Source of the DNA: Salvelinus alpinus
Taxonomy: Eukaryota > Chordata > Actinopteri > Salmoniformes > Salmonidae
Direction: 5' to 3'
Length of the DNA stretch: 64,000 bases
Assembly: GCF_045679555.1 (NCBI RefSeq)
Contig: NC_092090.1
Location: 32,909,593 to 32,973,592 of the forward strand
In this document: in pieces, positions 34,401-44,427 of the stretch
Layout: each line of letters starts with the position of its first letter
Position numbering within the stretch: the stretch's first letter is position 1
Notes under the pieces: model-generated
Database searches by the model: none
The model's input: only the letters and a program-made list of their open reading frames with translations
Told to the model about the DNA's origin: nothing
Made by a program: the position numbers and the translations under genes

Positions 34401-35729
34401 GCTGGTGGCTGAATGTGCCCGGCTCTGTGAGATGATGCCAAGCTAGTTGGCACGCTGGAGAAGTGGCATAGAGTGATCTAATGCCAAAACAACTCTGTGT
34501 GGTGCATATCCCACTTTCTCTCCTCTCTCTTCCATCTCCCTCATGCTCCATGTCTCAGTTTGAATTGACACGTGTTCACAACAGAAGTCTTAGTGAGATT
34601 CTCAACAACAGATGCCACCAGGTTGAGGCAAGAGGAGGTGGAAAGAGATTCAAGTTTGCAAACTCCACACATTGAGATTTGACATAGTTTACATTAATGA
34701 ATGGGTTACTCACAGTCATAGAGGTTATATTAAGAGGTCAGTAAAGTCTTCTACCACTTGATTCCTCATTCCTCAATAAAATAATAATAGAATGATCAAA
34801 TTGCATAAACATAACTCAATTAAATGTACAACAATCTAGCAAGAGGTTATTGACTCTTTTGTGTTCAAGTGGAGTAGAATCTCCTCCTCCACATCTTTTC
34901 CTGGAAAGTATAGCCTAACATCATAATAGAGCACAGATACATCTGTGTTTTAAAGTAGTCATGCATTGCAGTATGAAAATGACTTGTTTGTGTTTATTTA
35001 ACATGCAGATTTAACAAAACTCACTCACCTGAATTTTCAGTCTCAGATTGCTTTGTTCCGTGTTTCACAACCAGAACTCTAAACTCTAGCTCCAGTTTCC
35101 ATTCGGGAATTTTATTCTGACGCACCGTCACAAGAATGACCGGTGTTTGGGGAAGGTGAATATTTACATTAGCAGTAGGTTTGAATTACCAGGTTAGCAA
35201 ACATTGCCCTCTTTGAGAGGACGGATATCGTTTAAGCATACTAACATCGCATGTTAGAATGTAAAACACAGTCGGGGTTTCTCGCTAAAATTAGTCGTCA
35301 CCAGCCACCGGCATGAACTAGCTAGCTGCTATGTATGAGCATATTCATTGAATGGTGTTACGTTAGTTAGCCAGACAGACTGTTTGCTGAAGTTGCAGAG
35401 CTACTTCACTGTATCTGTAAAAGCTTGACTATATCAAAGTGACTTGAAGCAAAAACCAACACTGCGCTCACACCACAAACTGATTATATTCTGTGCCACT
35501 GCCTGTCCCTGAATGATTTGTCCTTTCAAAATAAACAGTGTGGCATAGCAAAATATTTGCCAGCAGTCTAGCCTGCACAGTATTCATAGAGGTAGGTGTC
35601 ACTGCAGATAAAGGCAAACTGCAAGCCTGTCAGAAATACAGTCTTATCACTATAGCAGGGATAGCGCCTATTCTTATGATAACAATTTCACTCAGCCTAT
35701 GTTAATTATGAATCTCTCAAAATTAACAG
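31493..35729. other. ACSF3 upstream region; no promoter resolved
   Basis: Unique DNA upstream of the ACSF3 start. A splice-acceptor-like TTAACAG at about 35723-35729 suggests a separate upstream non-coding first exon, perhaps in 35040-35200, but this cannot be fixed by eye. 31990-33130 and 34000-34900 show no coding signal. See the separate entry at 33379. Confidence 0.4.
33379..33500 (-). other. Possible minus-strand coding exon, unrecognised
   Basis: A minus-strand frame reads through LRFVFASWDAWHCHFINYLW and then ILPAVEGVMNYSVLQLQT before a TGA. Codon third positions are mostly G or C (CTG CGC TTT GTC TTC GCC...), unlike the noisy frames around it, and a CTCTCAGCAG acceptor-like site precedes it. 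The peptide is aromatic and could be membrane-associated. I do not recognise the family. Chance GC-rich sequence is the main alternative. Confidence 0.22.
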
Positions 35730-36351
35730 GTACTCCAATGTGACCATTGTGTGGCTTGACATCATGAGGATAACATTGGTAGCTTTGAGCAGCATAGTCT
35801 CCCATCATGTTGTCAGGGGCAGTACGTCACTTGGTCCCTCTGTGGCTCTCTGCTTTGACTGCTGGCTGGTTACAGTGTGAGGCAGGGCCAGGGAGATGGC
35901 TGCTGGGACAGGTCTTGAGGAGAGCCTACACCTCCACAAGAGCAAGGCAGGCTGCAGCAGGGGACAGTGCCCCTGTGTTTTCCAGAGCCCGAGTGTACGG
36001 GGACAAGCTGGCCATAGTGGACGACAGTGGGAGCCACAGCTACAGGGTGTTGTATGGCAGTAGTAGGGGCCTGGCTGGGCGTATCAAGGCAGTTTTGGAC
36101 TGTCCCTCTGGGGACCTGCAGGGAAAGCGCATCTCCTTCCTGTGTGCCAACGATGCCTTGTACACAGTAGCCCAGTGGGCGTCCAGCTGCCCCCCATCTC
36201 CAGCCTCAGCTGTCTTCTGGAAGCCCCAGAGACCCAGCCTGTGCCTGGCATCACAGACTGGGCCCAGCGTCCTGCCATGATCATTTACATCAGCGGCACC
36301 ACAGGCAGGCCCAAAGGGGTTTTCCACACTCACAGCAACATTCAGTCCATG
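35730..36351 (+). pseudogene. acsf3: ACSF3 first coding exon with internal deletion
   Basis: The acceptor is TTAACAG just before 35730, the start ATG is at 35807 and the donor ATG|GTAAAT follows 36351. Residues 1-50 are Arg/Ala/Leu-rich without acids, as in a mitochondrial presequence. Then come SAPVFSRARVYGDKLAIVDD and KRISFLCANDALYTVAQWAS, matching the family. Directly after QWAS (about 36178-36190) the sequence jumps to VQLPPISSLS in another frame and on to the ATP-binding loop YISGTTGRPKG (36286-36318). The family normally has about 55 residues between, including a conserved PLYRKHP segment, so roughly 160 bp are gone and the frame is lost. Confidence 0.85.
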
Positions 36352-36528
36352 GTAAATAGATTATTCAGTTGTTATATGCATGAATTGTGAGCATAAGATG
36401 AATACTGGTGTTATTCTGTGCACTGCTATTTATCATAGTGATGTACTGAGGCATGTTGAATATTTGATCAGTCTGAAGGTTGGACTGAATTTTGAAAGCT
36501 AAACTTCAGCTTTTTTTCATTACTGATA

Positions 36529-37215
36529 CTAACCAGGTTTCCATCCAACCTTTTTAGAGTAAAGTACATATCGGATAATAAAATGTCATGACAGTCCTGA
36601 TGGAAACAGATCATTTTTTTTGGTAAAGGTGTCGTAAAATGAATTATGCAAGAAATGTAGGTGGAAATGCTTATATGAGCAAATACTGATATAAATAACC
36701 ACCATATCAAAGTAAACTTGGAGTCACGTGATGACATGTTGTGTGGTCATCCCACTACAACTCGTCGGGAAAGCATGCAGTTTATTAGGCTACAGATGAA
36801 ATAAATGATGCTGAACTTCAAAGGGTGGTGAAAGTGCACGGTGATGAGCTTGATGCTCCTTTCCAATAAATATTGAGGATCTTATTCTGGTGACATGATC
36901 ATCGATGCTTGGCTGCCGTTTGACAAATCAAAATAAATCTTGCTCTTTTTTCAATAATAATCTCATCGTGTAGGCAACATTTTTTGAGACGACCGTCAGT
37001 AGAGTTGAAAATGCGATGGAAACCCATTTAACTTAATTTTTTATTTGGTACATGGGAATTTAACTGCAAAAAAATATTTTTATATGCACCAAGTCATCAC
37101 GCATAGCCTTTTATCTGCAACAAGTCAATTAGATGGAAACACAACTTAAATTGTTTTTTATAAGGATTTTATAATACATGAAAATCTGTTGCCAATTGGA
37201 TGGAAACATAGTTAG
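36529..37215. repeat. TTTCCATCCAA MITE in ACSF3 intron
   Basis: The left end CTAACCAGGTTTCCATCCAA and the inverted right end CTAACTATGTTTCCATCCAA match over about 20 bp. Internal copies of GATGGAAAC (near 36599, 37015, 37132) fit the same family. No coding capacity in 690 bp. No clear target duplication. Confidence 0.65.
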
Positions 37216-37886
37216 TTATTTTTTTATTTCCTGCTGTCGGTACTGTGAACTTCAGAAGTATTTTTCTCTTGAGGTATTAACAGAGGTTCTGTTGAGACCG
37301 TTTTCTGTAGCCCAGTGGTAGTATGTAAGGGTGGATTGGCGGAGGTTACACATACGACAGACATAGTGTCGTTTTCCTTTTGTTCCACTTGAGCTTTCTG
37401 AATAATCGGCCAAATTATTTAATTACATGGGGCACTTCAGGGTATGTAGGATTTTTTGGGGGTACATTTTCAACCACAATTGACCTGCATGTCCAGTAGA
37501 GTAGAAAATTAGATCACCCTCAATTAAGGAGATTCATTTGGAAATGACAAGCCCAGGGAGGGAGCTCGGTGAGGGAACACGGAAGAGATGGTTCCTGGAA
37601 GGTTGAGGGCTTGGGGACACTATCCATTCCCTCTGCTCCTTCCAGCTGTCTGGCCGTGCTGACTAAAGACAGGGGTTTACTCTCTTCTTGCACGGTGGTT
37701 ACATTAAGTATGTTTGATAAGGAGTGGCAGAACGAAACCTTCAGGCAGGACCACCATGAAAGCTTTTGAGTGAGCTACCCATCATTATATAGAAAGGAAA
37801 TGTCCAAAGAACTGGTAGGAACACATTGTATGACCAAATAGCTCAGTGGATCTCTCATGGCCTATCTCCCCCTCTCCCAAGTTCAG

Positions 37887-38036
37887 GTTCTGGTGTCAGA
37901 GTGGGGCTGGTCCAGAGATGATGTCATCCTTCACACCTTGCCCCTGCACCACGTCTATGGCATCGTCAACAAGCTGCTCTGACCTCTCTGGGTGGGTGCC
38001 ACCACCGTTATGCTGCCTACCTTCCAGCCTCAGAAG
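37887..38036 (+). pseudogene. acsf3: ACSF3 second coding exon with in-frame TGA
   Basis: The acceptor is GTTCAG before 37887 and the donor CAGAAG|GTAC follows 38036. The exon is 150 bp, phase 0 at both ends. It encodes [20 protein letters not shown] and then GIVNKLL, TGA (37980-37982), PLWVGATTVMLPTFQPQK. The HHVYG segment is the conserved adenylation-domain motif. The family has Cys at the stop position (TGC in place of TGA would be one base), so this is a simple nonsense change. Confidence 0.85.
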
Positions 38037-39007
38037 GTACATTACAACTATAGTACACTACTACTGCTACTACTTGTAATATGCTGTTTCAGTTGACTCC
38101 CACCTCATGCCCTGTCTGTGTGCTGTCAGGTATTCTACTGCTGTCTGCCTTGTGTGTGTTAGCAGTAAGTAGGGCTCTGTAAGGGACTTCAGTGGAGGCT
38201 GTCTGTCCTCCTCTTGCGGGGATCCACTTCACAGACCTGAACAATGGAGACACACCGGGGCGGGAGGCTGGTGGGGAGTAGAAGGGGGCTGCTGTTCAAC
38301 CTTATCGGCTAGTTGTCAGCCATCGGCGCTAATTGTGGCAGTGTTGCTGTGCTGAAAGCACCGGGCCGGGGGTGTCAATAACAGAGCCTGGAGCTGAGCT
38401 GACACGGACAGGTCCATGATGCCCCCTCTGCCTCATCCCGCCGGGCCGCTGGGGGTCATGGGTGTTGGCAGCCAGGCAGGCAGTGCTCCAGGTTGGCAGT
38501 CAGTGCTACCCCCCAGACTGTCACGCTAAGCGTTTGGAGCTGGGTGATGGATTGCCCTGTGTGGCTTTGTATCTGACCACGCCAACTCAGAGCACAGGCT
38601 TTAGAGCCAGATCAATCGATGAGGTGACATTGAAGGATGATAGTGCTTGTTTGGAGAGGTGGTGGTGGAGTAGGTAAGGGGGGTGGTGTCAGAGGGGTTT
38701 TAAGGTCTAGGAGAACTTAATGGGAGTCAAGGGTATGATTGACAGGTAAGGGCTGTAGAGGACAACCAATAAAGAGGAGGTTTACTGTAGTATCAGAGCA
38801 TTTCACTTTCTTTGTACCTAACCTGACCTTGTGTACCAAACAGACAGCATACGCTTTACTCTCACCCCTGAGGATGCCTTGTAGATTTTCTTTTCATTTT
38901 CTTGAAGTCATAATGAGAAATAAATCGATATACTGTAATATATTAATATAGCTCTAGGCTATTTCTGAGTGACTGTCTAATAGACCGGTTGGAAATTGTA
39001 CTGAGAG
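38037..39007. other. ACSF3 intron, no feature seen
   Basis: Unique intronic DNA with balanced composition and no second gene. Confidence 0.45.
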
Positions 39008-39154
39008 TACACTATATATACAAAAGTATGTGGACACCCCTTCAAATTGTATAAAATCGGGCACACATCCATGCAATCTCCATAGACAAACATTGGCAGT
39101 AGAATGGCCTTACTGAAGAGCTCGGTGACTTTCAGCGTGGTACCGTCATAGGAT

Positions 39155-39932
39155 GCCACCTTTCCAACAAGTCAGTTCGTCAAATTTCTGTCCTGCTAGA
39201 GCTGCCCCGGTCAACTATAAGTGCTGTTATTGTGAAGTGGAAACATCTAAGAGCAACAACGGCTCAGCCGCGAAGTGGTAGGCCACACAAGCTCACAGAA
39301 CAGAACTGCTGAAGCATGTAGCGCGTTAAAATCTTCTGTCCTTTGCTTCAACACTCACTACAGAGTTCCAAACTGCCTCTGGACGCAACATCCGCACAAG
39401 AAATGTTAGTATGGACAGAAATACAGTCTTATCACTATAGCAGGGATAGCGCCTATTCTTATGATAACAATTTCACTCAGCCTATGTTAATTATGAATCT
39501 CTCAAAATTAACAGGTACTCCAATGTGACCATTGTGTGGCTTGACATCATGAGGATAACATTGGTAGCTTTGAGCAGCATAGTCTCCCATCATGTTGTCA
39601 GGGGCAGTACGTCACTTGGTCCCTCTGTGGCTCTCTGCTTTGACTGCTGGCTGGTTACAGTGTGAGGCAGGGCCACCTTTCCAACAAGTCAGTTCGTCAA
39701 ATTTCTGTCCTGCTAGAGCTGCCCCGGTCAACTATAAGTGCTGTTATTGTGAAGTGGAAACATCTAAGAGCAACAACGGCTCAGCCGCGAAGTGGTAGGC
39801 CACACAAGCTCACAGAACAGAACTGCTGAAGCATGTAGCGCGTTAAAATCTTCTGTCCTTTGCTTCAACACTCACTACAGAGTTCCAAACTGCCTCTGGA
39901 CGCAACATCCGCACAAGAAATGTTAGTATGGA
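39155..39932 (+). repeat. 261-bp direct duplication with 256-260 bp spacer
   Basis: 39155-39415 equals 39672-39932 at every position I compared, offset 517. The junctions show microhomology: a shared C at 39416 and GCCA at 39672-39675, which is both the end of the ACSF3 block and the start of the second transposon copy. Confidence 0.88.
39416..39675 (+). other. Copy of ACSF3 intron/first coding exon segment
   Basis: This block matches 35631-35890 at constant offset 3785, covering intron, the TTAACAG acceptor, leader, ATG (copy at 39592) and the first 28 codons. It diverges exactly at both transposon junctions. Translation from the copied ATG runs the presequence MLSGAVRHLVPLWLSALTAG and then enters transposon sequence. 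Because it carries a splice acceptor it could act as a decoy exon, but no donor is copied with it. Confidence 0.9.
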
Positions 39933-40879
39933 CCTTCATTAAATGGGTTTCCATGGCCGAGCAGCTGCACACAAGCCTAAGATCAACATGTGCAATGCCA
40001 AGCGTCAGCTGGAAAGGTGTAAAGCTCGCCGCCATTGGACTCTGGAGCAGTGGAAATGCGTTCTTTGCAGTGATGAATCCCGCTTCACCATCTGGCAGTA
40101 CGACAGACGAATCTGGGTTTGGCGGATGCCAGGCGAACGCTACCTTCCCCAACGCATAGTGCCAAATGTAAAGTTTGGTGGAGGTGGTACATTATAATGG
40201 TCTGGGACTGTTTTTCATGATTCGGGCTAGGCCCCTTAGTTCCATTGAAGAGAAATCTTAATGCTACAGCATACAATGACATTCTAGATAGATCTGTGCT
40301 TCCAACTTTGTGGCAACAGTTTGGGGAAGGCCCTTTACTGTTTCAGCATGACAATACCCCCGTGCACAAAGCGAGATCTATACAGAAATGGTTTGTCGAG
40401 AACGGTGTGGAAGAACTTTACTGGCCTGCACAGCCCTGACCTTAACCCATCGAACACCTTTGGGATGAATTGGAACGCTGATTGCGAGCCAGGCCTAATC
40501 GCCCAACATCAGTGCCCGACCAAACTAATGCTCTTGTGACTGAATGGAAGAAAGTTCCAGCAGCAATGTTCGAACATCTAGTGGAAAGCCTTCCCAGAAG
40601 AGTGGAGGCTGTTATAGTAGGAAAGGGGGGACCAACTCCATATTAATGCCCATGATTTTGGAGTGAGATGTTCGACGAGCAGGTGTCCACATACTTTTGG
40701 TCATGTAGTGTATGATGATAATTTTGAAAAATAAATGTATTATTGCCTCTAATGGACATACCTGTGGTTGGAATCCTCCAGTGAACTAGATGAATGATAA
40801 CCAGTACAGAAAAGGAGACAGGAGGATAGACATGGAAATTGAGTGCTGACTGACTCTAGGTAGTGTGTGTTTGTGTGTG

Positions 40880-41332
40880 CAGGGTTTTTTCTGGATAATA
40901 ATGGGGCTTAGGTGGTGGGTATTGCGGGGGTGTGGTCACTGATCGGAAATTTTAGAGGCCCTCATGTAGGTCGCAGTGACAAAATGTATCTGTTTTAAAG
41001 CACATTTCCAGCAATTCTACACGTTTTGCCATGAGGCTGAGAGAAAAGTTATATTTTTAAAGCTAATTTACAGAAATTCTACACATTTTGCCATGGCTTA
41101 TGCTATCTGAGTGACTCAAAAATTTGAACAAAATCATTGGGGGCCCCATACCATGACAAAAACACTCCTGAATGCATAATTGCATAACATTTTTGATTCT
41201 GTCCAGTTTTTATTTTGGTGATTGTTAGTTCTCAAAGATGATCTTATTTAAAAATATATATGCCCATTGTATTTTCAATTTTTTTTATATTTGGTTTTAG
41301 TTTTTCCCATCCCGAATATATATATTTTTATT
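40880..41332. repeat. Interspersed repeat with internal doublet
   Basis: AATTCTACACGTTTTGCCATG (near 41014) recurs as AATTCTACACATTTTGCCATG (near 41074) with preceding AAAGCA/TAAAGCTAATTT context. No coding capacity. Probably a DNA-element remnant. Confidence 0.45.
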
Positions 41333-41447
41333 GGAGCTGGTGGGAGGAGTTATGGGAGGACACGCTCATTTTAATTGCTGGAATGGAATAAGTGGACCGG
41401 AATCAAACATATGGAAACCACATTTATTCCATTCCAGCCATTCCAAT
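41333..41447. mobile_element. Truncated hAT-type MITE
   Basis: It shares GGTGGGAGGAG, GGAATGGAATAAG and ATTCCATTCCAGCCATT with the palindromic MITE at 57785-57959. It stops at CCAATGAT where the Tc1/mariner element at 41458 begins, so its right end was lost. Confidence 0.65.
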
Positions 41448-41457
41448 GATATATATA

Positions 41458-41761
41458 CTGAACAAAAATCAAAACGCAACATGCAACAATTTCAACGATT
41501 TTACTGAGTTACAGTTCATATAAGGAAATCAGTAATTGAAATAAATAAATTAGGCTTTAACCAAGGATTTCACATGACTGGGCAGGGGCGCAGCCATGGG
41601 TGGCCCTGGGAGGTCATAGGCCCATTCACTGGGAAGCCAGACCCAGGGAATCAGAATTAGTTTTTCCCCACAAAAGGGCTTTATTACAGACAGAAATACT
41701 GCACATTTTATAGTGGCCTTTTATTGTCGTCAGCACAAGGTGCACCTGTGTAATGATTAGG
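41458..41761. mobile_element. Truncated CTGAACA-family Tc1/mariner element
   Basis: The terminal CTGAACAAAAATCAAAACGC and interior phrases match the element at 14047-14841 inverted. The far end is missing where the GGGTTGCACATTTCGG repeat begins. Confidence 0.7.
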
Positions 41762-41885
41762 GTTGCACATTTCGGGGAATATTCAGAGGTGGAACCTTTC
41801 CGTGGGAATTAACGGGAATATATGGGAATTCATGGGATTATATGGGGATTTATGGAAATATATGCAAATTAATATTAATACCATT
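41762..41885. repeat. GGGTTGCA repeat end fragment
   Basis: Begins GGGTTGCACATTTCGGGGAA and continues with GGGAATATATGGG words. Similar end sequence to the AT-rich repeats at 15226 and 51640. Confidence 0.45.
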
Positions 41886-41982
41886 TAAATGTAGATGTTT
41901 TTTGCATTGGATATATTTACAATATCATGTGGAGACAGAAACATTAACATTTTACCTTATCATAAGTAGATCAAAAAAACAT

Positions 41983-42210
41983 GAGCTGGCGCACACCCAG
42001 AATAATAGTTTGTGTGGAGGTGCTGACTAACGGCGAATAAACTATAAACTATCAAGCACACTCCATGTGTAATCTCCCAGCAATTTAATGGGTATTTACC
42101 AACGTTTCGGCATCACTGTGCCTTCCTCAGGGTAATGTCATAAATACTTGAACCAGGTTATGTAGACACACAGTGCAATTAGTGTAACCAATGACAGTGG
42201 TGAGGGGTGT
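41983..42210 (-). mobile_element. Penelope-like element terminal fragment
   Basis: It contains, on the minus strand, a hammerhead-like core (separate entry) in a context typical of Penelope-like ends (CTGGCGCACACCCAGAATAA on the plus strand nearby). No reverse transcriptase is present, consistent with 5' truncation. Confidence 0.5.
42101..42131 (-). ncRNA. Hammerhead-like ribozyme motif with conserved core
   Basis: The minus strand reads CTGAGGA (matches CUGANGA), A, stem GGCA/TGCC with loop CAGTGA, then GAAAC and GTT. Both core blocks are intact, unlike the pair at 21566 and 22203. One extra A precedes stem II. The following GGTAAATACC can pair with itself as part of a stem III. Self-cleavage cannot be judged from sequence by eye. 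Confidence 0.5.
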
Positions 42211-42506
42211 GTCATAATGATTAAGTTAATTAAAATGAATTAGTGAAACTGTTAAAAAATAGTATATGGCATATTAAATATATTATGCTATTGTTATCAT
42301 ATAGAAACATAATGGAATATTGTACATCATATTAGCGTAAACACACAGTTGAAGTCGGAAGTTTACATACACCTTAGCCAAATACATTTAAACTCAGTTT
42401 TTCACAATTCCTGACATTTAATCCTAGTACAAATTCCCTGTCTTAGGTCAGTTAGGATCACCACCTTATTTTAAATATGTGAGATGTCAGAATAATAGTA
42501 GAGAGA

Positions 42507-42896
42507 TGTCAGAGTCGTGTGTATAGGTGGCAGGGAAGTCAGGCGCAGGAGAGTCAAATGGAGTGTAATGGAGTCTCTTTAATAGCAGTCCACTAAACAT
42601 ACTCCAAACACTAAATGTACATCAAAAACAAAAGTGGGTACGAGGACCCGTCGCACACCTATACAGACTTAAATACAACACTGACATAAAAACAATCTCT
42701 GACAAAGACATGAGGGGAAACAGAGGGTTAAATACACAACAGGTAATGAATGGGATTGAAACCAGGTGTGTAGGAAGACAAGACAAAACCAATGGAAAAT
42801 GAAAAATGGATCAATGATGGCTAGAAGACCGGTGACGTCGACCGCCGAACACCGCCCGAACAAGGAGAGGCAACAACTTCGGCAGAAGTCGTGACA
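42507..42896. mobile_element. Solo LTR nested in Tc1, same family as 17248
   Basis: Starts TGTCAGAGTCG, ends GTCGTGACA, flanked by AGAGA at 42502-42506 and 42897-42901. Shares GACGTCGACCGCCGAAC and GAAACCAGGTGTGTAG with the copy at 17248-17588 but is 49 bp longer. No internal genes. Confidence 0.87.
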
Positions 42897-42968
42897 AGAG
42901 AGTGATTTATTTCAGCTTTTATTTCTTTCATCACATTCCCAGTGGGTCAGAAGTTTACATACACTCAA

Positions 42969-43992
42969 TTAGTATTTTGTAGCATTGCCTTTCAATTGTT
43001 TAACTTGGGTCAAACGTTTCGGGTAGCCTTCCACAAGCTTCCCACAATAAGTTGGGTGAATTTTGGCCCATTCCTCCTGACAGAGCTGGTGTAACTGAAA
43101 CAGGTTTGTAGGCCTCCTTGCTCGCACACACTTTTTCAGTTCTGCCCACAAATTTTCTATAGGATTGAGGTCAGGGCTTTGTGATGGCCACTCCAATACC
43201 TTGACTTTGTTGTCCTTAAGCCATTTTTCCACAACTTTGGAAGTATGCTTGGGGTCATTGTCCATTTGGAAGACCCATTTGCGACCAAGCTTTAACTTCC
43301 TGACTGATGTCTTGAGATGTTGCTTCAATATATCCACATAATTTTCCTGCCTCATGATGCCATCTATTTTGTGAAGTGCACCAATCCCTCCTGCAGCAAA
43401 GCACCCCCACAACATGATGCTGCCACCCCTGTGCTTCACGGTTGGGATGGTGTTCTTCGGCTTGCAAGCCTCCCCCTTTTTCCTCCAAACATAACTTTGG
43501 TCATTATGGCCAAACAGTTCTATTTTTGTTTCATCAGACCAGAGGACATTTCTCCAAAAAGTACGAGCTTTGTCCCCATGTGCAGTTGCAAACCATAGTC
43601 TGGCTTTTTTATGGAGGTTTTGGAGCAGTGGCTTCTTCCTTGCTGAGTGGCCTTTCAGGTTATTTCGATATAGGACTCGTTTTACTGTGGATATAGATAC
43701 TTTTGTACTTATTCCCTCCAGCATCTTCACAAGGTCCTTTGCTGTTGTTCTGGGATTGATTTGCACTTTTCGCACCAAAGTACGTTCATCTCTAGGAGAC
43801 AGAACACGTCTCCTTCCTGAGTGGTATAACGGCTGTGGGGTCCCATGGTGTTTATACTTGCGTACTATTGTTTGTAGAGATGAACGTGGTACCTTCAGGC
43901 GTTTGGAAATTGCTCCCTAGGATGAACCAGACTTGTGGAGGTCTACATTTTTTCCCCCTGAGGTCTTGGCTGATTTCTTTTGATTTTCCCAT
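42969..43992 (-). pseudogene. Tc1-like DD34E transposase, catalytic domain open
   Basis: A continuous 269-codon frame (43778-42969) covers the end of the DNA-binding region and the whole catalytic domain: FWRNVLWSDETKIELFGH (first Asp), the glycine-rich [29 protein letters not shown] (second Asp) and [16 protein letters not shown] (Glu), ending KGNATKY. The usual start [11 protein letters not shown] is at 43992. Between them there is a frameshift in an A run near 43947 and a TAG at 43918-43920 where Leu is usual. The coding length from that start (1024 nt) differs by one from the family's 340 codons plus stop. So the N-terminal helix-turn-helix is broken while the catalytic triad is intact. 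Confidence 0.9.
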
Positions 43993-44380
43993 GATGTCAA
44001 GCAAAGAGGCACTGAGTTTGAAGGTAGGCATTGAAATACATCCACAGGTACACCTCCAAGTGACTCAAATTGTGTCAATTAGCCTATCAGAAGCTTTTAT
44101 AGCCATGACATAATTTTCTGGAATTTTCCAAGCTGTTTAAAGGCACAGTCAACTTAGTGCATGTAAACTTCTGACCCACTGGAATTGTGATACAGTGAAG
44201 TATAAGTTAAATAATCTGTCTGTAAACAATTGTTGGAAAAATGACTTGTGTCGTGCACACAGTAGATGTCCTAACCGACTTGCCAAAACTGTAGTTTGTT
44301 TACAAGAAATTTGTGGAGTGGTTGAAAAACGAGTTTTAATGACTCCATCCTAAGTGTATGTAAACTTCCGACTTCAACTG

Positions 44381-44421
44381 TATTTGGCTACGGTGTAAGT
44401 AAACTTCCGACTTTAACTGTA
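44381..44421. mobile_element. Tc1 terminal fragment
   Basis: TTTGGCTACGGTGTAAGTAA followed by ACTTCCGACTTTAACTG and TA is one outer end of the same Tc1 family, directly adjoining the intact end at 44380. It may be the remains of an older element into which the present one inserted. Confidence 0.6.
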
Positions 44422-44427
44422 TATATG

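Larger units (their letters stand above)
39072..40620 (+). pseudogene. Tc1-like transposase, interrupted
   Basis: Pieces in order: a helix-turn-helix region containing LPRSTISAVIVKWKHLRATT (near 39196, repeated near 39713), [19 protein letters not shown] (first catalytic Asp, near 40030), QHDNTPVHKARSIQKW (second Asp, near 40345), and DLNPSNTFGMNW where the family usually has the Glu of the DDE triad. The last piece is frameshifted and the Glu is not readable. The 517-bp duplication unit separates the DNA-binding and catalytic parts. Non-functional. Confidence 0.82.
39010..40710 (+). mobile_element. Tc1-like element with internal duplication and ACSF3 filler
   Basis: Ends CACTATATATACAAAAGTAT and, inverted, CACTACATGACCAAAAGTAT share the continuation GTGGACACC. 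TA flanks at 39008-39009 and 40711-40712. Length 1701 bp; removing one 517-bp unit leaves about 1.18 kb. Block 39155-39415 is repeated without visible change at 39672-39932, and 39416-39675 between them is a copy of 35631-35890. The element lies in an ACSF3 intron. Confidence 0.9.
42346..44380 (-). mobile_element. Tc1-like (Sleeping Beauty parent family) element with nested LTR
   Basis: The left end CAGTTGAAGTCGGAAG and right end CTTCCGACTTCAACTG bound the element. TA follows at 44381-44382, but the left flank is CA, so one target side has changed. Removing the LTR and its 5-bp duplication leaves 1640 bp, the full family size. A further Tc1 terminal fragment abuts the right end. Confidence 0.9.

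Noticed and set aside
38462-38677. Possible extra ACSF3 exon
   Set aside because: The second and third coding blocks join directly in phase (QPQK followed by VWEV), leaving no room for another exon.
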